A stretch of 64,000 nt of DNA from Klebsiella africana (GCF_020526085.1 NZ_CP084874.1:868001-932000), one strand, 5' to 3'. Numbered from the stretch's first letter, positions 17,352 to 26,713 are shown. Program-made: numbers and translations. Notes: a model not told the origin generated them from the sequence alone.

Positions 17352-18779
17352 ATGACTACCGTACGGATGACCATTCCCGATGATTTTATCCTTGGCGCGG
17401 CGGCTTCCGCCTGGCAGACCGAAGGCTGGAGCGGGAAAAAACCAGGGCAGGACTCCTGGCCCGATCTCTGGTACAAAAACGATCGCCACGTCTGGCATAA
17501 CGGCTATGGCCCGGCGGTGGCCACCGATTTTATCAACCGCTTTCAGGAAGATGTGCAGCTGATGAAGCTGGCCGGGCTGACCCACTACCGCACCTCAATC
17601 AACTGGTCGCGCTTTCTGACCGACTATGAAAACGTCACGGTGGATGAGGAGTATGCGGCCTATTACGACCAATTGTTCGACGCGCTGCTGGCCAACGGTA
17701 TCACGCCGATGATCTGCCTTGAGCATTATGAATTGCCCGGCTATCTGCTGGAAAAGTATGGCGGCTGGGGGTCGAAAAAAGTGGTTGAGCTGTTTGTGCG
17801 CTACGCGGAGCAGGTCTTTGCCCGCTACCACCCGAAGGTGACCCGTTGGTTTACCTTTAATGAGCCGATCGTGGTGCAGACCCGGGTCTATCTGGATGCC
17901 CTGCGCTGGCCCTATGAGCAGAACACCAGCACCTGGATGCAGTGGAACTATCATAAGGTGCTGGCGACCGCCAGCGTGGTGAAGCGGTTTCGCGAGCTCG
18001 GCTATCCCGGGACCGTCGGCTGCATCCTCAATCCGGAGGTGACCTACCCGCGCTCACGCGCCCCCCATGACCTGCGCGCGGCGGAGATCTACGATCTGTT
18101 CTACAACCGCATGTTCCTCGACCCGCTGGTGCACGGCGTCTGGCCGCCGGCGCTTCTCGCGCTGCTTGAGCAGCATCAGGTGACGTGGGAGACCAGCGAG
18201 GAGGATCTGGCGATTATCCGCGAGCACACCGTCGATGAGCTGGGGATTAATCTTTACTACCCGCACCGGGTCAAAGCCCCGTCGCGGGCCTGGCATCCGC
18301 ATACGCCGTTCCATCCGGCCTGGTATTATGAGCCGTTTGAGCTGCCCGGCCGGCGGATGAACGCCTCCCGCGGCTGGGAAATCTACCCGCAAATCATCTT
18401 TGATATGGCGATGCGAATCAAAAATGACTATCGCAACATCCCGTGGTTCGTGGCGGAGAGCGGGATGGGGGTGGAAAACGAAGGCCAGTTCCGTAACCGC
18501 GAAGGCACCATCGATGACAGCTACCGCATTCGTTTTATCAGCGAACATCTGTGGCACACCCTGCGCGCCCGCGAGGCAGGGGCCAACTGCCAGGGCTATA
18601 TGCTGTGGGCGTTTACCGACAACGTGTCGCCGATGAACGCCTTTAAAAACCGCTACGGGCTTATCGAAATCGACTTGCAAAACCATCGCGCCCGGCGACC
18701 TAAAGCCTCGGCGCACTGGTTTCGTCAGCTGGGCGAACGGCGTGAACTGGTGCTGGATATCGATGATGAATACCGCTAG
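17352..18779 (+). CDS. GH1 6-phospho-beta-glucosidase-like enzyme
   Basis: Glycoside hydrolase family 1 protein of 475 residues, cytoplasmic. The acid/base motif is FTFNEP (Glu171) and the nucleophile lies in FVAESGMG (Glu369). In most members the nucleophile is followed by Asn (ENG); here it is Ser (ESG). The C-terminal stretch SPMNAFKNRYGLI has the Ser/Lys/Tyr pattern of enzymes that bind 6-phosphorylated sugars, in line with the upstream PTS IIC. GAGGAG lies before the ATG. Expected role: hydrolyse the phospho-disaccharide delivered by the IIC permease. The aglycone and linkage cannot be told from sequence. Confidence 0.85.
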   Translation: MTTVRMTIPDDFILGAAASAWQTEGWSGKKPGQDSWPDLWYKNDRHVWHNGYGPAVATDFINRFQEDVQLMKLAGLTHYRTSINWSRFLTDYENVTVDEEYAAYYDQLFDALLANGITPMICLEHYELPGYLLEKYGGWGSKKVVELFVRYAEQVFARYHPKVTRWFTFNEPIVVQTRVYLDALRWPYEQNTSTWMQWNYHKVLATASVVKRFRELGYPGTVGCILNPEVTYPRSRAPHDLRAAEIYDLFYNRMFLDPLVHGVWPPALLALLEQHQVTWETSEEDLAIIREHTVDELGINLYYPHRVKAPSRAWHPHTPFHPAWYYEPFELPGRRMNASRGWEIYPQIIFDMAMRIKNDYRNIPWFVAESGMGVENEGQFRNREGTIDDSYRIRFISEHLWHTLRAREAGANCQGYMLWAFTDNVSPMNAFKNRYGLIEIDLQNHRARRPKASAHWFRQLGERRELVLDIDDEYR

Positions 18780-18846
18780 CCAGGGGCAATATTTGCTAAG
18801 ATAGCGGCGTATTTGACTCGCAGGCATGTAACGCACAGGTGATTTT

Positions 18847-19620
18847 GTGGAAAAAGCGATAGTTCCGCCGGAAAAGAAGCCCTATCAGGAGATTGGTGAT
18901 GACCTGCGCGCCCAGATCGCGCAGGGGCGCTACCCGGTCGGGTCGCGTTTGCCGCCGGAACGCCATATTGCCGAAACCTATGGCGTCAGCCGGACCATCG
19001 TGCGCGAAGCGCTGTTGATGCTTGAGCTGCAGGGGACGGTGGATATTCGTCAGGGATCCGGGGTGTATGTTATGCGTATTCCTCACGAGAACGACAGCGA
19101 AGAGGAGCAGCTGCTCAGCAGCGACGTCGGTCCGTTTGAAATTCTCCAGGCGCGCCAGCTGCTGGAGAGCAACATCGCCGCCTTTGCCGCGAAAATGGCC
19201 ACCCGCGCTGATATCGACAATCTGAAGCGGATTATCGAGCAGGAGCAGCGGGCTATCGCCCTCAACGACACCGCGCAGGATAACGCTCGTCTGTTCCATC
19301 TGGTGCTGGCCGGGGCGACGCAGAATCAGATGCTGTTGGCGACGGTAGAGCGGATCTGGCTGCAGATGGACAGCAGCCCGCTGTGGCAGCAGTTCAATGT
19401 GCATATTGCCAGCCGCGCTTGGCGGCTGAAGTGGCTCGGCGACCGGCAGACCCTGCTCGCCGCGCTGCGGCGTCGCGATGTGATGGGCGCCTGGCAGGCG
19501 ATGTGGCAGCATCTGGAAAACGTCAAAAACAGCCTTCTGGAGCTGTCCGATGAGGACGCCCCGGATTTTGACGGCTATCTGTTCGACTCGGTGCCGATTT
19601 TTCAAGGCAAGCTGGTATGA
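18847..19620 (+). CDS. GntR/FCD regulator of the UxuR/ExuR type
   Basis: Regulator of 257 residues. The N-terminal winged helix is GntR-like (YQEIGDDLRAQI, LPPERHIAETYGVSRTIVREAL) and the C-terminal part is an FCD ligand domain. GPFEILQARQLLESNIAAFA and MWQHLENVKN are almost the sequences of UxuR and ExuR (from memory), as is the end FDGYLFDS. It follows the GH1 gene by 67 bp in the same direction and overlaps the next gene (ATGA), so it is probably the third gene of the operon. It likely controls its own operon through the TTGGTATGCCAA-type sites at 15844-15952. The effector could be a sugar acid, which would tie the substrate to uronates or aldonates. Confidence 0.82.
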   Translation: MEKAIVPPEKKPYQEIGDDLRAQIAQGRYPVGSRLPPERHIAETYGVSRTIVREALLMLELQGTVDIRQGSGVYVMRIPHENDSEEEQLLSSDVGPFEILQARQLLESNIAAFAAKMATRADIDNLKRIIEQEQRAIALNDTAQDNARLFHLVLAGATQNQMLLATVERIWLQMDSSPLWQQFNVHIASRAWRLKWLGDRQTLLAALRRRDVMGAWQAMWQHLENVKNSLLELSDEDAPDFDGYLFDSVPIFQGKLV

Positions 19621-20096
19621 CGATCCTGCCGCTGTACGCTGCGCCGCAGTTCGCCCCGCAGGTGACCGACTGGCTGTGGCAGGCCTTTGGCGGCGAGACG
19701 CTGCCGCGGCAATTCTTCGCCAGCATCGTGCAGCATAGCCAGACGGCGGAGGCGCTGCCGTTGACCTTTATTGCGGTGGAAGGCGAGCAGTTGCTCGGCA
19801 CGATTGGCCTCTGGCGCTGCGATTTGATAAGCCGCCAGGATCTGTTTCCCTGGCTGGCGGCGCTGTACGTCGCGCCCGCCGCCCGCGGTCAGGGGCTGGC
19901 CGGAAAACTGCAGCGGCATGTGATCGATTATGCCCGCCGCGCGGGCTTTCGGGAGCTTTATCTCTACTCCGCCTGCCAGGATTTCTACGAACGCTTCGGC
20001 TGGCGCTACATCGGCGAGGGGCTGGATTACCCGGCTACCGCCGTGCATCTCTATCGTTACGACTTATCGCCTTCCTGCGGGGCGACCACCGAGTGA
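19617..20096 (+). CDS. GNAT-family acetyltransferase
   Basis: Protein of 159 residues with the GNAT acetyl-CoA fold. Motif A is visible as LYVAPAARGQGLAGKLQ (R/Q-x-x-G-x-G/A), preceded by a beta strand with LAALYV, and the C-terminal YERFGWRYIGE stretch is typical. It starts with the ATGA overlap of the GntR stop, so translation is coupled to that regulator. Its last 40 bases overlap the 3' end of the convergent galR gene. Substrate is unknown; an amino sugar or the product of the GH1 enzyme would be reasonable, but there is no direct evidence. Confidence 0.75.
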   Translation: MTILPLYAAPQFAPQVTDWLWQAFGGETLPRQFFASIVQHSQTAEALPLTFIAVEGEQLLGTIGLWRCDLISRQDLFPWLAALYVAPAARGQGLAGKLQRHVIDYARRAGFRELYLYSACQDFYERFGWRYIGEGLDYPATAVHLYRYDLSPSCGATTE

Positions 20097-21073
20097 CGAC
20101 GCACCAGCGTCGGGCTGAACAGATGGGTGATCTCCGGCGCCGGGCGCTGCTCCGCCAGGGCTAAGGCCAGCTCGGCCGCCTGGGTCGCCATCGTAACGAT
20201 CGGATAGCGGACGGTGGTCAGCCGTGGGCGGACATAGCGCGAAATCAGGACATCGTCGAAGCCGATCAGCGAAATCTCCCGCGGAACGTCGATGCCGTTG
20301 TCATTCAGCACCCCCATCGCGCCGGCGGCCATCGAGTCGTTATAGCAGGCGACGGCGCTAAAGTGGCGGCCGCGGCCAAGCAGTTCGGTCATCGCCTGTT
20401 CGCCGCCGCTTTCATCCGGCTCGGCAAACGTGACCAGCCGGTCGTTGCACGGCAGGCCGCTTTCCTCCAGCGCCGCGTAGTACCCCTGCAGCCGATCTTC
20501 CGCATCGGAGATATCATGGTTTGAGCACAGATAGCCGATACGCGTGTGCCCCTGCTGGATCAAATGGCGGGTTGCCAGCCAGGCGCCATAGCGGTCGTCC
20601 AGCGCCACGCAGCGGGTTTCATATCCGGGGAGGATGCGGTTGATCAGCACCATACCCGGGATCTGCTTCATCAGCCCGGCGAGCTCCTCATCGGGGATCA
20701 TTTTGGCGTGCACCACCAGCGCCGCGCAGCGGTGGCGGATCAGCTGCTCTATCGCCTGGCGCTCCTTTTGCACGTTGTGGTAGCCATTGCCAATCAGCAA
20801 AAAATTGCCGGTGCGGTAGGCCACCTGTTCGACGGCTTTGACCATCGCGCCGAAGAAGGGGTCGGAGACATCGCCCACCACCAGGCCGACGGTTTCCGTT
20901 GACTGCTGGGCCAGCGCCCGGGCGTTCGCGTTGGGGTGATAGTTCAGGGTTTCCATCGCCGCGCCCACGGACTGACGCGAAGCTTCGCTGGCTTTGGGAG
21001 AGTTGTTGATGACGCGGGAGACGGTAGCGACGGAGACTCCTGCGAGTCGGGCTACATCCTTAATAGTCGCCAT
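20057..21073 (-). CDS. galR: GalR, galactose repressor
   Basis: LacI-family repressor of 338 residues. The N-terminus MATIKDVARLAGVSVATVSR and the core GLVVGDVSDPFFG / CNDSMAAGAMGV / GFDDVLISRY agree with E. coli GalR, though the C-terminal tail is slightly shorter. It binds galactose and controls gal transport and metabolism genes elsewhere. It is the first backbone gene after the accessory locus, and its 3' end overlaps the GNAT gene. A GalR-type palindrome lies 17 bp upstream of its start, so autoregulation is likely. Confidence 0.96.
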   Translation of the reverse strand: MATIKDVARLAGVSVATVSRVINNSPKASEASRQSVGAAMETLNYHPNANARALAQQSTETVGLVVGDVSDPFFGAMVKAVEQVAYRTGNFLLIGNGYHNVQKERQAIEQLIRHRCAALVVHAKMIPDEELAGLMKQIPGMVLINRILPGYETRCVALDDRYGAWLATRHLIQQGHTRIGYLCSNHDISDAEDRLQGYYAALEESGLPCNDRLVTFAEPDESGGEQAMTELLGRGRHFSAVACYNDSMAAGAMGVLNDNGIDVPREISLIGFDDVLISRYVRPRLTTVRYPIVTMATQAAELALALAEQRPAPEITHLFSPTLVRRHSVVAPQEGDKS

Positions 21074-21089
21074 ACCATGCCTTTTCTAG

Positions 21090-21104
21090 GGTAAGCGTTT
21101 ACAT
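21090..21104. promoter_or_regulatory. GalR-type operator upstream of galR
   Basis: GGTAAGCGTTTACAT contains GTAA-GCGT-TTAC with a central CG, close to the GalR/GalS operator form (GTGTAAAC-GnTTnCAC). It lies just upstream of the galR start codon. Position suggests autorepression; other LacI-family members could also bind. Confidence 0.55.
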
Positions 21105-21321
21105 ACTGCTATGTTACGGGAAAGAGCGGCAGATTCAAGGCGCGGCGGCGAAGGAATGGCGCAAATGTGATTCAGCGCGGGCTTATCGGTGACCTGTTTA
21201 CATTGACGCGATCGGTAATTGAAACCGGCGTAGGGAAATACAAACCTTTGCTTACACTTTGCGATGCGCTGTTGCGAATGTTCGCTGGTTTGTTCGCGGA
21301 TCCGGTTGATATTCTGGCTAT

Positions 21322-21403
21322 CCCAGAGGTATTGATAGGTGGAGTCAACGCCACGTTGACCACTTTAATTACACCAGCCTGCGCAGATGCGCAGGTTTTT
21401 TTT
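21322..21403 (+). ncRNA. omrB: OmrB small regulatory RNA
   Basis: Hfq-dependent sRNA, about 82 nt, that represses outer-membrane and other mRNAs by pairing through its 5' end. It starts with CCCAGAGGTATTGATAGGTG, the seed region shared with OmrA, and ends with the terminator stem CCTGCGCAGATGCGCAGG followed by a run of about nine T. A -10-like TATTCT lies 7 bp before the inferred 5' end. Its place between galR and aas is the same as in E. coli. It was identified as OmrB because of the internal GTCAAC and AATTACACCAGCC sequence. Expression in E. coli depends on EnvZ/OmpR; I could not score an OmpR box reliably. Confidence 0.93.
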
Positions 21404-21520
21404 TGCCCGCCGTCGACGTTGTTACAGATAGCGAAAATCGTAATACCTCGTTGCACTTAGGCTCACTCCCTTGCGTTTTCCCGCTGGCTCGTTACGGCCA
21501 AAAAACGTGACAATCGAGAT

Positions 21521-21608
21521 CCCAGAGGTATTGATAGGTGAGTTTCTTAGGTACGCTCTTCGTACTGAACGTCTTACACCGACCTGCGCGGATGCGCAGG
21601 TTTTTTTT
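21521..21608 (+). ncRNA. omrA: OmrA small regulatory RNA
   Basis: Sister of OmrB, about 88 nt. It shares the first 20 bases CCCAGAGGTATTGATAGGTG exactly and a nearly identical terminator (CCTGCGCGGATGCGCAGG plus eight T). The middle, with GGTACGCTCTTCGTAC, is diagnostic for OmrA and forms its own small hairpin. A -10-like GACAAT lies 6 bp before the inferred 5' end. The two copies, 199 bp apart, are a tandem duplication in which only the seed and terminator stayed the same. Length and end points are inferred from the E. coli RNA. Confidence 0.94.
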
Positions 21609-21694
21609 ATTCCGAAAATCTCCCCGCTGCACTGCTTTCCCATGCCTTCTCGTGTAACCTGCTTTGACTCATCAACCGGTCACATGGAGTTGTT

Positions 21695-23854
21695 ATGCTT
21701 TTGGGATTTTTCAGACTGTTGTTCAAGGGGTTATACCGGGTCAGACTGACCGGCGACACGCAGGCTTTATACCAGCAAAAGGTCTTAATTACCCCGAACC
21801 ACGTCTCTTTCCTCGACGGCATTCTGCTGGCGCTGTTTTTGCCGGTCCGACCGGTTTTTGCGGTCTATACCTCAATCAGCCAGCGCTGGTTTATGCGCGC
21901 GCTGACGCCGATTATCGATTTTGTGCCGCTGGACCCGACCAAACCGATGTCGATCAAACATCTGGTGCGCCTGATTGAGCAAGGACGGCCGGTGGTTATC
22001 TTCCCGGAAGGGCGAATTTCGGTCAGCGGCTCGCTGATGAAAATTTATGACGGCGCTGCCTTTGTCGCCGCCAAATCGCAGGCGACCATCGTGCCGCTGC
22101 GCATTGAAGGCGCTGAACTGACGCCCTTCAGCCGGCTGAAGGGGCTGGTGAAACGTCGCCTGTTCCCGCGTATTCAGCTGCATCTCCTGCCGCCTACTCA
22201 TCTGCCGATGCCCGAGGCGCCGCGCGCCCGCGACCGGCGCAAAATCGCCGGAGAAATGCTGCATCAGATCATGATGGAAGCCCGGATGGCGGTGCGCCCG
22301 CGGGAAACCCTGTATGAGTCGCTGCTGGCGGCGCAGGACCGCTTCGGCGCGCGCAAACCCTGCGTGGAGGATATCAACTTCCAGCCGGATACCTATCGCA
22401 AGCTGCTGACCAAAACCCTGTTTGTCGCCCGCATTCTGGAAAAATACAGCCAGCCGGGCGAGAAGATCGGCCTGATGCTGCCTAACGCCGGCATCAGCGC
22501 GGCGGTGATTTTCGGCGCTATCGCCCGCGGGCGTATTCCGGCGATGATGAACTATACCGCCGGGGTGAAAGGGCTCAGCAGCGCGATAGCCGCCGCGGAA
22601 ATCAACACCATTTTCACTTCGCGCACCTTTCTCGATAAAGGCAAACTCTGGCACCTGCCGGAGCAGCTGACTCAGGTGCGCTGGGTGTTCCTGGAAGATC
22701 TTAAAGGCGATATCACCCTCGCTGACAAACTGTGGATTTTTGGTCATCTGCTGGCGCCGCGTCTGGCGCAGGTTAAGCAGCAGCCGGAAGACGCGGCGAT
22801 GATCCTCTTCACCTCCGGTTCAGAGGGCAATCCGAAAGGGGTAGTGCATAGCCATAAGAGCCTGCTGGCCAACGTCGAGCAGATCAAAACCATCGCTGAC
22901 TTTACCGCTAACGACCGCTTTATGTCGGCGTTGCCGCTGTTCCACTCTTTTGGCCTCACCGTCGGCCTGCTGACGCCGCTGTTTACCGGGGCGGAGGTGT
23001 TTCTCTATCCCAGCCCGCTGCACTATCGCGTGGTGCCGGAGCTGGTCTACGATCGCAATTGTACGGTGCTGTTCGGCACCTCGACCTTCCTCGCCAACTA
23101 TGCCCGTTTCGCCAATCCGTATGATTTCTACCGCCTGCGCTATGTGGTCGCCGGGGCGGAGAAACTGCAGGAGAGCACCAAACAGCTGTGGCAGGATAAA
23201 TTCGGCCTGCGCATTCTCGAAGGTTATGGCGTGACCGAGTGCGCGCCGGTGGTCTCGATTAACGTGCCGATGGCGGCGAAGGTTGGCACCGTGGGCCGCA
23301 TCCTGCCGGGGATGGACGCTCGCCTGCTGGCGATGCCAGGCATTGAGCAAGGGGGGCGGCTGCAGCTGAAAGGGCCGAACATCATGAAAGGCTACCTGCG
23401 GGTGGAAAACCCCGGCGTGCTGGAAGCGCCTGCGGCGGAAAACCAGCATGGCGAGATGGAAGCGGGATGGTATGACACCGGGGATATCGTGACCTTCGAC
23501 GAGCAGGGCTATGTTCGCATCCAGGGCCGCGCGAAGCGCTTTGCCAAAATTGCCGGCGAGATGATCTCCCTCGAGATGGTGGAGCAGGTGGCCCTCGGCG
23601 CGTCGCCGGACAAAATGCACGCCACGGCGATTAAACAGGACGCCAGCAAAGGCGAGGCGCTGGTGCTGTTTACCACCGATAATGAACTGACTCGCGAAGC
23701 CCTGCTGCGCTACGCCCGCCAGCACGGGGTTCCGGAGCTGGCGGTGCCGCGAGATATACGCTGGCTGAAACAGCTACCGGTGCTCGGTAGCGGCAAGCCA
23801 GACTATGTCACCCTGAAAAACATGGTCGACGAGGCGGAAACAACCCATGAGTGA
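21695..23854 (+). CDS. aas: Aas, bifunctional lysophospholipid acyltransferase / acyl-ACP synthetase
   Basis: Inner-membrane enzyme of 719 residues that re-acylates 2-acyl-glycerophosphoethanolamine. The N-terminal part (about 1-190) is a PlsC-like acyltransferase with the NHxxxxD motif (His36, Asp41), followed by FPEGRIS. The C-terminal part (about 230-719) is an adenylate-forming synthetase with [11 protein letters not shown] and the YDTGDIV segment. GGAG stands before the ATG. It overlaps lplT by 8 bases and works with it: the flippase brings lysophospholipid in, Aas repairs it. Confidence 0.97.
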   Translation: MLLGFFRLLFKGLYRVRLTGDTQALYQQKVLITPNHVSFLDGILLALFLPVRPVFAVYTSISQRWFMRALTPIIDFVPLDPTKPMSIKHLVRLIEQGRPVVIFPEGRISVSGSLMKIYDGAAFVAAKSQATIVPLRIEGAELTPFSRLKGLVKRRLFPRIQLHLLPPTHLPMPEAPRARDRRKIAGEMLHQIMMEARMAVRPRETLYESLLAAQDRFGARKPCVEDINFQPDTYRKLLTKTLFVARILEKYSQPGEKIGLMLPNAGISAAVIFGAIARGRIPAMMNYTAGVKGLSSAIAAAEINTIFTSRTFLDKGKLWHLPEQLTQVRWVFLEDLKGDITLADKLWIFGHLLAPRLAQVKQQPEDAAMILFTSGSEGNPKGVVHSHKSLLANVEQIKTIADFTANDRFMSALPLFHSFGLTVGLLTPLFTGAEVFLYPSPLHYRVVPELVYDRNCTVLFGTSTFLANYARFANPYDFYRLRYVVAGAEKLQESTKQLWQDKFGLRILEGYGVTECAPVVSINVPMAAKVGTVGRILPGMDARLLAMPGIEQGGRLQLKGPNIMKGYLRVENPGVLEAPAAENQHGEMEAGWYDTGDIVTFDEQGYVRIQGRAKRFAKIAGEMISLEMVEQVALGASPDKMHATAIKQDASKGEALVLFTTDNELTREALLRYARQHGVPELAVPRDIRWLKQLPVLGSGKPDYVTLKNMVDEAETTHE

Positions 23855-25040
23855 GTCAGTACATACTAACCCTTCGCTGTACTCGAAAGGGATGCTGGCG
23901 GTAATCGGCGCCCAGTTCCTGTCGGCCTTCGGCGACAATGCGCTTCTCTTCGCCACCCTGGCGCTGATGAAGCAGCTCTATTATCCGGAGTGGAGCCAGC
24001 CGGTCCTGCAGATGTTGTTTGTGGGCGCTTACATTCTTTTTGCTCCTTTTGTCGGCCAGTTTGCCGATAGCTTTGCCAAAGGCCGGGTGATGATGGTGGC
24101 CAACGGTCTGAAGCTGCTCGGCGCCGGCTGCATCTGCTTCGGTGTCAATCCGTTTATCGGCTATACGCTGGTGGGGATTGGCGCCGCCGCCTACTCGCCG
24201 GCCAAGTATGGCATTCTTGGCGAACTCACCACCGGCGATAAGTTAGTGAAGGCTAACGGACTGATGGAGTCCTCGACCATCGCGGCGATCCTGCTGGGCT
24301 CCATGGCCGGCGGGATCCTCGCCGACTGGCACGTGCTGGCGGCGCTGATCGTCTGCGCGCTGGTCTACGGCGGGGCGGTGGTAGCTAACCTGTGGATACC
24401 CAGGCTGCCGGCGGCGCGTCCGGGGCAGTCATGGCGTTTTAAGCCGATGACGCACAGCTTCTTCAGCGCCTGCCGCACGCTGTGGCGCAACGGCGAAACC
24501 CGTTTTTCGCTGATGGGGACCAGCCTGTTCTGGGGCGCTGGCGTGACCCTGCGCTTCCTGCTGGTGATCTGGGTGCCGGTGGCGCTGGGCATAACCAGCA
24601 ACGCCATGCCTACCTATCTTAATGCGATGGTGGCGGTGGGGATTGTGCTGGGTGCCGGGGCGGCGGCGAAGCTGGTGACCCTGGAGACGGTGTCGCGCTG
24701 TATGCCGGCCGGGATTTTGATCGGTATCGCGGTGATAGCCTTTGCGGTGCAGCAGTCGCTGCTGCCGGCGTTCGGTCTGCTGTTACTGCTCGGGGTGTTC
24801 GGCGGGTTCTTTATCGTACCGCTGAATGCGCTGCTGCAGGAGCGTGGGAAACATTCGGTCGGGGCAGGTAACGCTATTGCGGTACAGAACCTCGGTGAGA
24901 ACGTGGCGATGCTGCTGATGCTGGGGCTCTATTCTCTGGCGGTGAGCGTTGGCGTTCCGGCGGTCGCCGTGGGGATAGGCTTTGGCGCGGTATTCGCCGT
25001 GGCCATTGCCGCGCTGTGGGTCTGGGGGCGGCGTAAATAA
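23847..25040 (+). CDS. lplT: LplT lysophospholipid flippase
   Basis: Major-facilitator protein of 397 residues with about twelve helices. It carries lysophosphatidylethanolamine across the inner membrane for re-acylation by Aas. The N-terminal region has [20 protein letters not shown] and the helix 2-3 loop [11 protein letters not shown], as in E. coli LplT. The start codon lies inside the end of aas (8-base overlap), so the two are co-translated. Confidence 0.96.
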   Translation: MSESVHTNPSLYSKGMLAVIGAQFLSAFGDNALLFATLALMKQLYYPEWSQPVLQMLFVGAYILFAPFVGQFADSFAKGRVMMVANGLKLLGAGCICFGVNPFIGYTLVGIGAAAYSPAKYGILGELTTGDKLVKANGLMESSTIAAILLGSMAGGILADWHVLAALIVCALVYGGAVVANLWIPRLPAARPGQSWRFKPMTHSFFSACRTLWRNGETRFSLMGTSLFWGAGVTLRFLLVIWVPVALGITSNAMPTYLNAMVAVGIVLGAGAAAKLVTLETVSRCMPAGILIGIAVIAFAVQQSLLPAFGLLLLLGVFGGFFIVPLNALLQERGKHSVGAGNAIAVQNLGENVAMLLMLGLYSLAVSVGVPAVAVGIGFGAVFAVAIAALWVWGRRK

Positions 25041-25041
25041 C

Positions 25042-25071
25042 CTCCCGGCTTGCGCTGCGCTTAACCGGGAG
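25042..25071. terminator. Hairpin after lplT
   Basis: Imperfect dyad CTCCCGG / CCGGGAG with a 16-base GC-rich middle, directly after the lplT stop codon. It probably ends the aas-lplT transcript, though it lacks a strong U-run. Confidence 0.5.
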
Positions 25072-25097
25072 ACGGGTTCACCAATATCTGCTCTTCG

Positions 25098-25134
25098 GTA
25101 GCCCGGGTAAGGCGTATACGCCGCTACCCGGGGC
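25098..25134. repeat. REP-like extragenic palindrome, copy 1
   Basis: GTAGCCCGGGTAAGGCG followed by TATACGCC and GCTACCCGGGGC forms a long hairpin: GCCCGGGTA pairs with TACCCGGG and GGCG with CGCC. A closely related sequence lies at 31694-31726, also between two genes. The family looks like the REP/BIME repeats of enterics. It sits between the convergent lplT and tas genes. Confidence 0.7.
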
Positions 25135-25143
25135 TTTGCTTTC

Positions 25144-26184
25144 TTACGGTGCCGGGTAGGTATAAACCTGATGCACCGCCTCAATCTCCGCTAATACCTC
25201 TTCGCTCAGCTCAAGCTGCAAACTTTCCACGTTGGTCTGCAGCTGCGTCATGGTCGTCGCCCCCAGCAGGGTGCTGGCGACAAACGGCTGCCGACGCACA
25301 AAGGCCAGCGCCATTTGCGCCGGATCGAGGCCATGGCGTTTGGCGATATCCACATAGGCCGCTACCGCTTTCTGCGACTGCTCGCTGCTGTAGCGCGTAA
25401 AGCGGCTGAACAGCGTATTGCGCGCCCCCGCCGGCTTCGCACCGTTGAGATACTTGCCGGTCAGTGTGCCGAAAGCCAGGCAGGAGTAGGCCAGCAGCTC
25501 CACGCCTTCGAACTGGCTCACTTCCGCGAGGCCGACTTCAAAGCTGCGGTTCAGCAGGCTGTAAGGATTCTGAATGGTCACGATCCGCGGCAGGTCGTGC
25601 TTATCCGCCAGGTGCAGATAACGCATCACGCCGAAGGCGGTTTCGTTCGACACGCCGATGTAGCGGATCTTCCCGGCGCGCTGGAACTCGGTCAACGCTT
25701 CGAGGGTATCCAGCAGGGTCACCGCGGGCGCGGCGTCGGCCCAGGTGTAGCCCAGCTTGCCAAAGCAGTTGGTTGGGCGCTGCGGCCAGTGAACCTGATA
25801 TAGGTCGAGATAATCGGTCTGCAGCCGCTTCAGGCTGGCGTGCAGCGCCTCGCGGATATTTTTACGGTCCAGGACGTGATTGGGCCGAATGCTGCTGTCG
25901 TTATTGCGCGCGGGCCCGCTAACTTTGGAGGCCAGCACCAGCTTTTCGCGATTGCCGCGTTTCGCCAGCCAGTTGCCGACGTAGGTTTCGGTCAGCCCCT
26001 GGGTTTCCGGGCGCGGCGGGACCGGGTACATTTCGGCGACATCGATCAGGTTGATGCCATTGGCAACCGCGTAATCGAGCTGCTGATGGGCATCGGCCTC
26101 GCTGTTCTGTTCGCCAAAAGTCATGGTTCCCAGCCCGAGGGTGCTGATTTCAAGAGAACTGTGTGGGATACGGTGATACTGCAT
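25144..26184 (-). CDS. tas: Tas, aldo/keto reductase
   Basis: Aldo/keto reductase of 346 residues, the E. coli Tas length. The catalytic tetrad surroundings are present: DVAEMY (Asp and Tyr), LASKV (Lys) and VHWPQR (His), with GVSNE and the C-terminal NADPH loop. Known in E. coli for suppressing tyrosine auxotrophy under starvation; the physiological substrate is not settled. A clean AAGGAAG precedes the ATG. Cytoplasmic. Confidence 0.95.
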   Translation of the reverse strand: MQYHRIPHSSLEISTLGLGTMTFGEQNSEADAHQQLDYAVANGINLIDVAEMYPVPPRPETQGLTETYVGNWLAKRGNREKLVLASKVSGPARNNDSSIRPNHVLDRKNIREALHASLKRLQTDYLDLYQVHWPQRPTNCFGKLGYTWADAAPAVTLLDTLEALTEFQRAGKIRYIGVSNETAFGVMRYLHLADKHDLPRIVTIQNPYSLLNRSFEVGLAEVSQFEGVELLAYSCLAFGTLTGKYLNGAKPAGARNTLFSRFTRYSSEQSQKAVAAYVDIAKRHGLDPAQMALAFVRRQPFVASTLLGATTMTQLQTNVESLQLELSEEVLAEIEAVHQVYTYPAP

Positions 26185-26404
26185 AGCCAGCTTCCTTTTT
26201 ATTTATAAGGTCAGGCATTCCCCGACAAAGGAGTATCAACATGGCAGAGGGTGAGAAAAAGAGGAAGTAAAAAATCAAAAAAGCCGGGTGACGAGGAGGG
26301 GCGGTGGGTGAAACCCGCGGCGTCCTGGTATATCCCGACTCTTCTCAAAAGACTGGTGGTCGGTAAGCGCAGCGTCAACAGAAGCTGGGGCCGACAGGGA
26401 AAGA

Positions 26405-26623
26405 TTAACGCTTAATGATTTGCGAAACGTCGTCACGATTGATCTGCATTTTATTACCCTGCTGATCTTCGTAGCTGATAAGACCGGTATCGTCATCCAC
26501 GGTAGGTTTACCGTCGGTCAGGATCATTCGCCCATCTTTGGTCGCCATGACGTAATCGCTGCTGCAACCGGAAACCGAGAACGCCAGTCCTACGGCGGAA
26601 ATCAATACTGCCCATTTTTTCAT
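26405..26623 (-). CDS. ygdR: YgdR small lipoprotein
   Basis: Lipoprotein of 72 residues. The lipobox is VSGCSS (Cys19-20 region) after the signal [16 protein letters not shown], and the rest is a DUF903 (YgdI/YgdR) SH3-like beta domain with [11 protein letters not shown]. The ATG at 26623 is preceded by GAGGTG; the longer frame extends into a non-coding stretch. The residue after Cys is Ser, so outer-membrane sorting is predicted. Function is unknown. Confidence 0.93.
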   Translation of the reverse strand: MKKWAVLISAVGLAFSVSGCSSDYVMATKDGRMILTDGKPTVDDDTGLISYEDQQGNKMQINRDDVSQIIKR

Positions 26624-26713
26624 CGTCAACACCTCTTCAGTAGCTGCACCCCATACCCCTCTATTAATAGCCTGATTTGTGAGACATAAAAAGCAGTAAA
26701 GTCTGAAAAAGGG

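Noticed and set aside
21167..21749. Short frames across omrB and omrA on both strands
   Set aside because: They run through the sRNA genes and their terminators; similarity between them is due to the shared sRNA ends.
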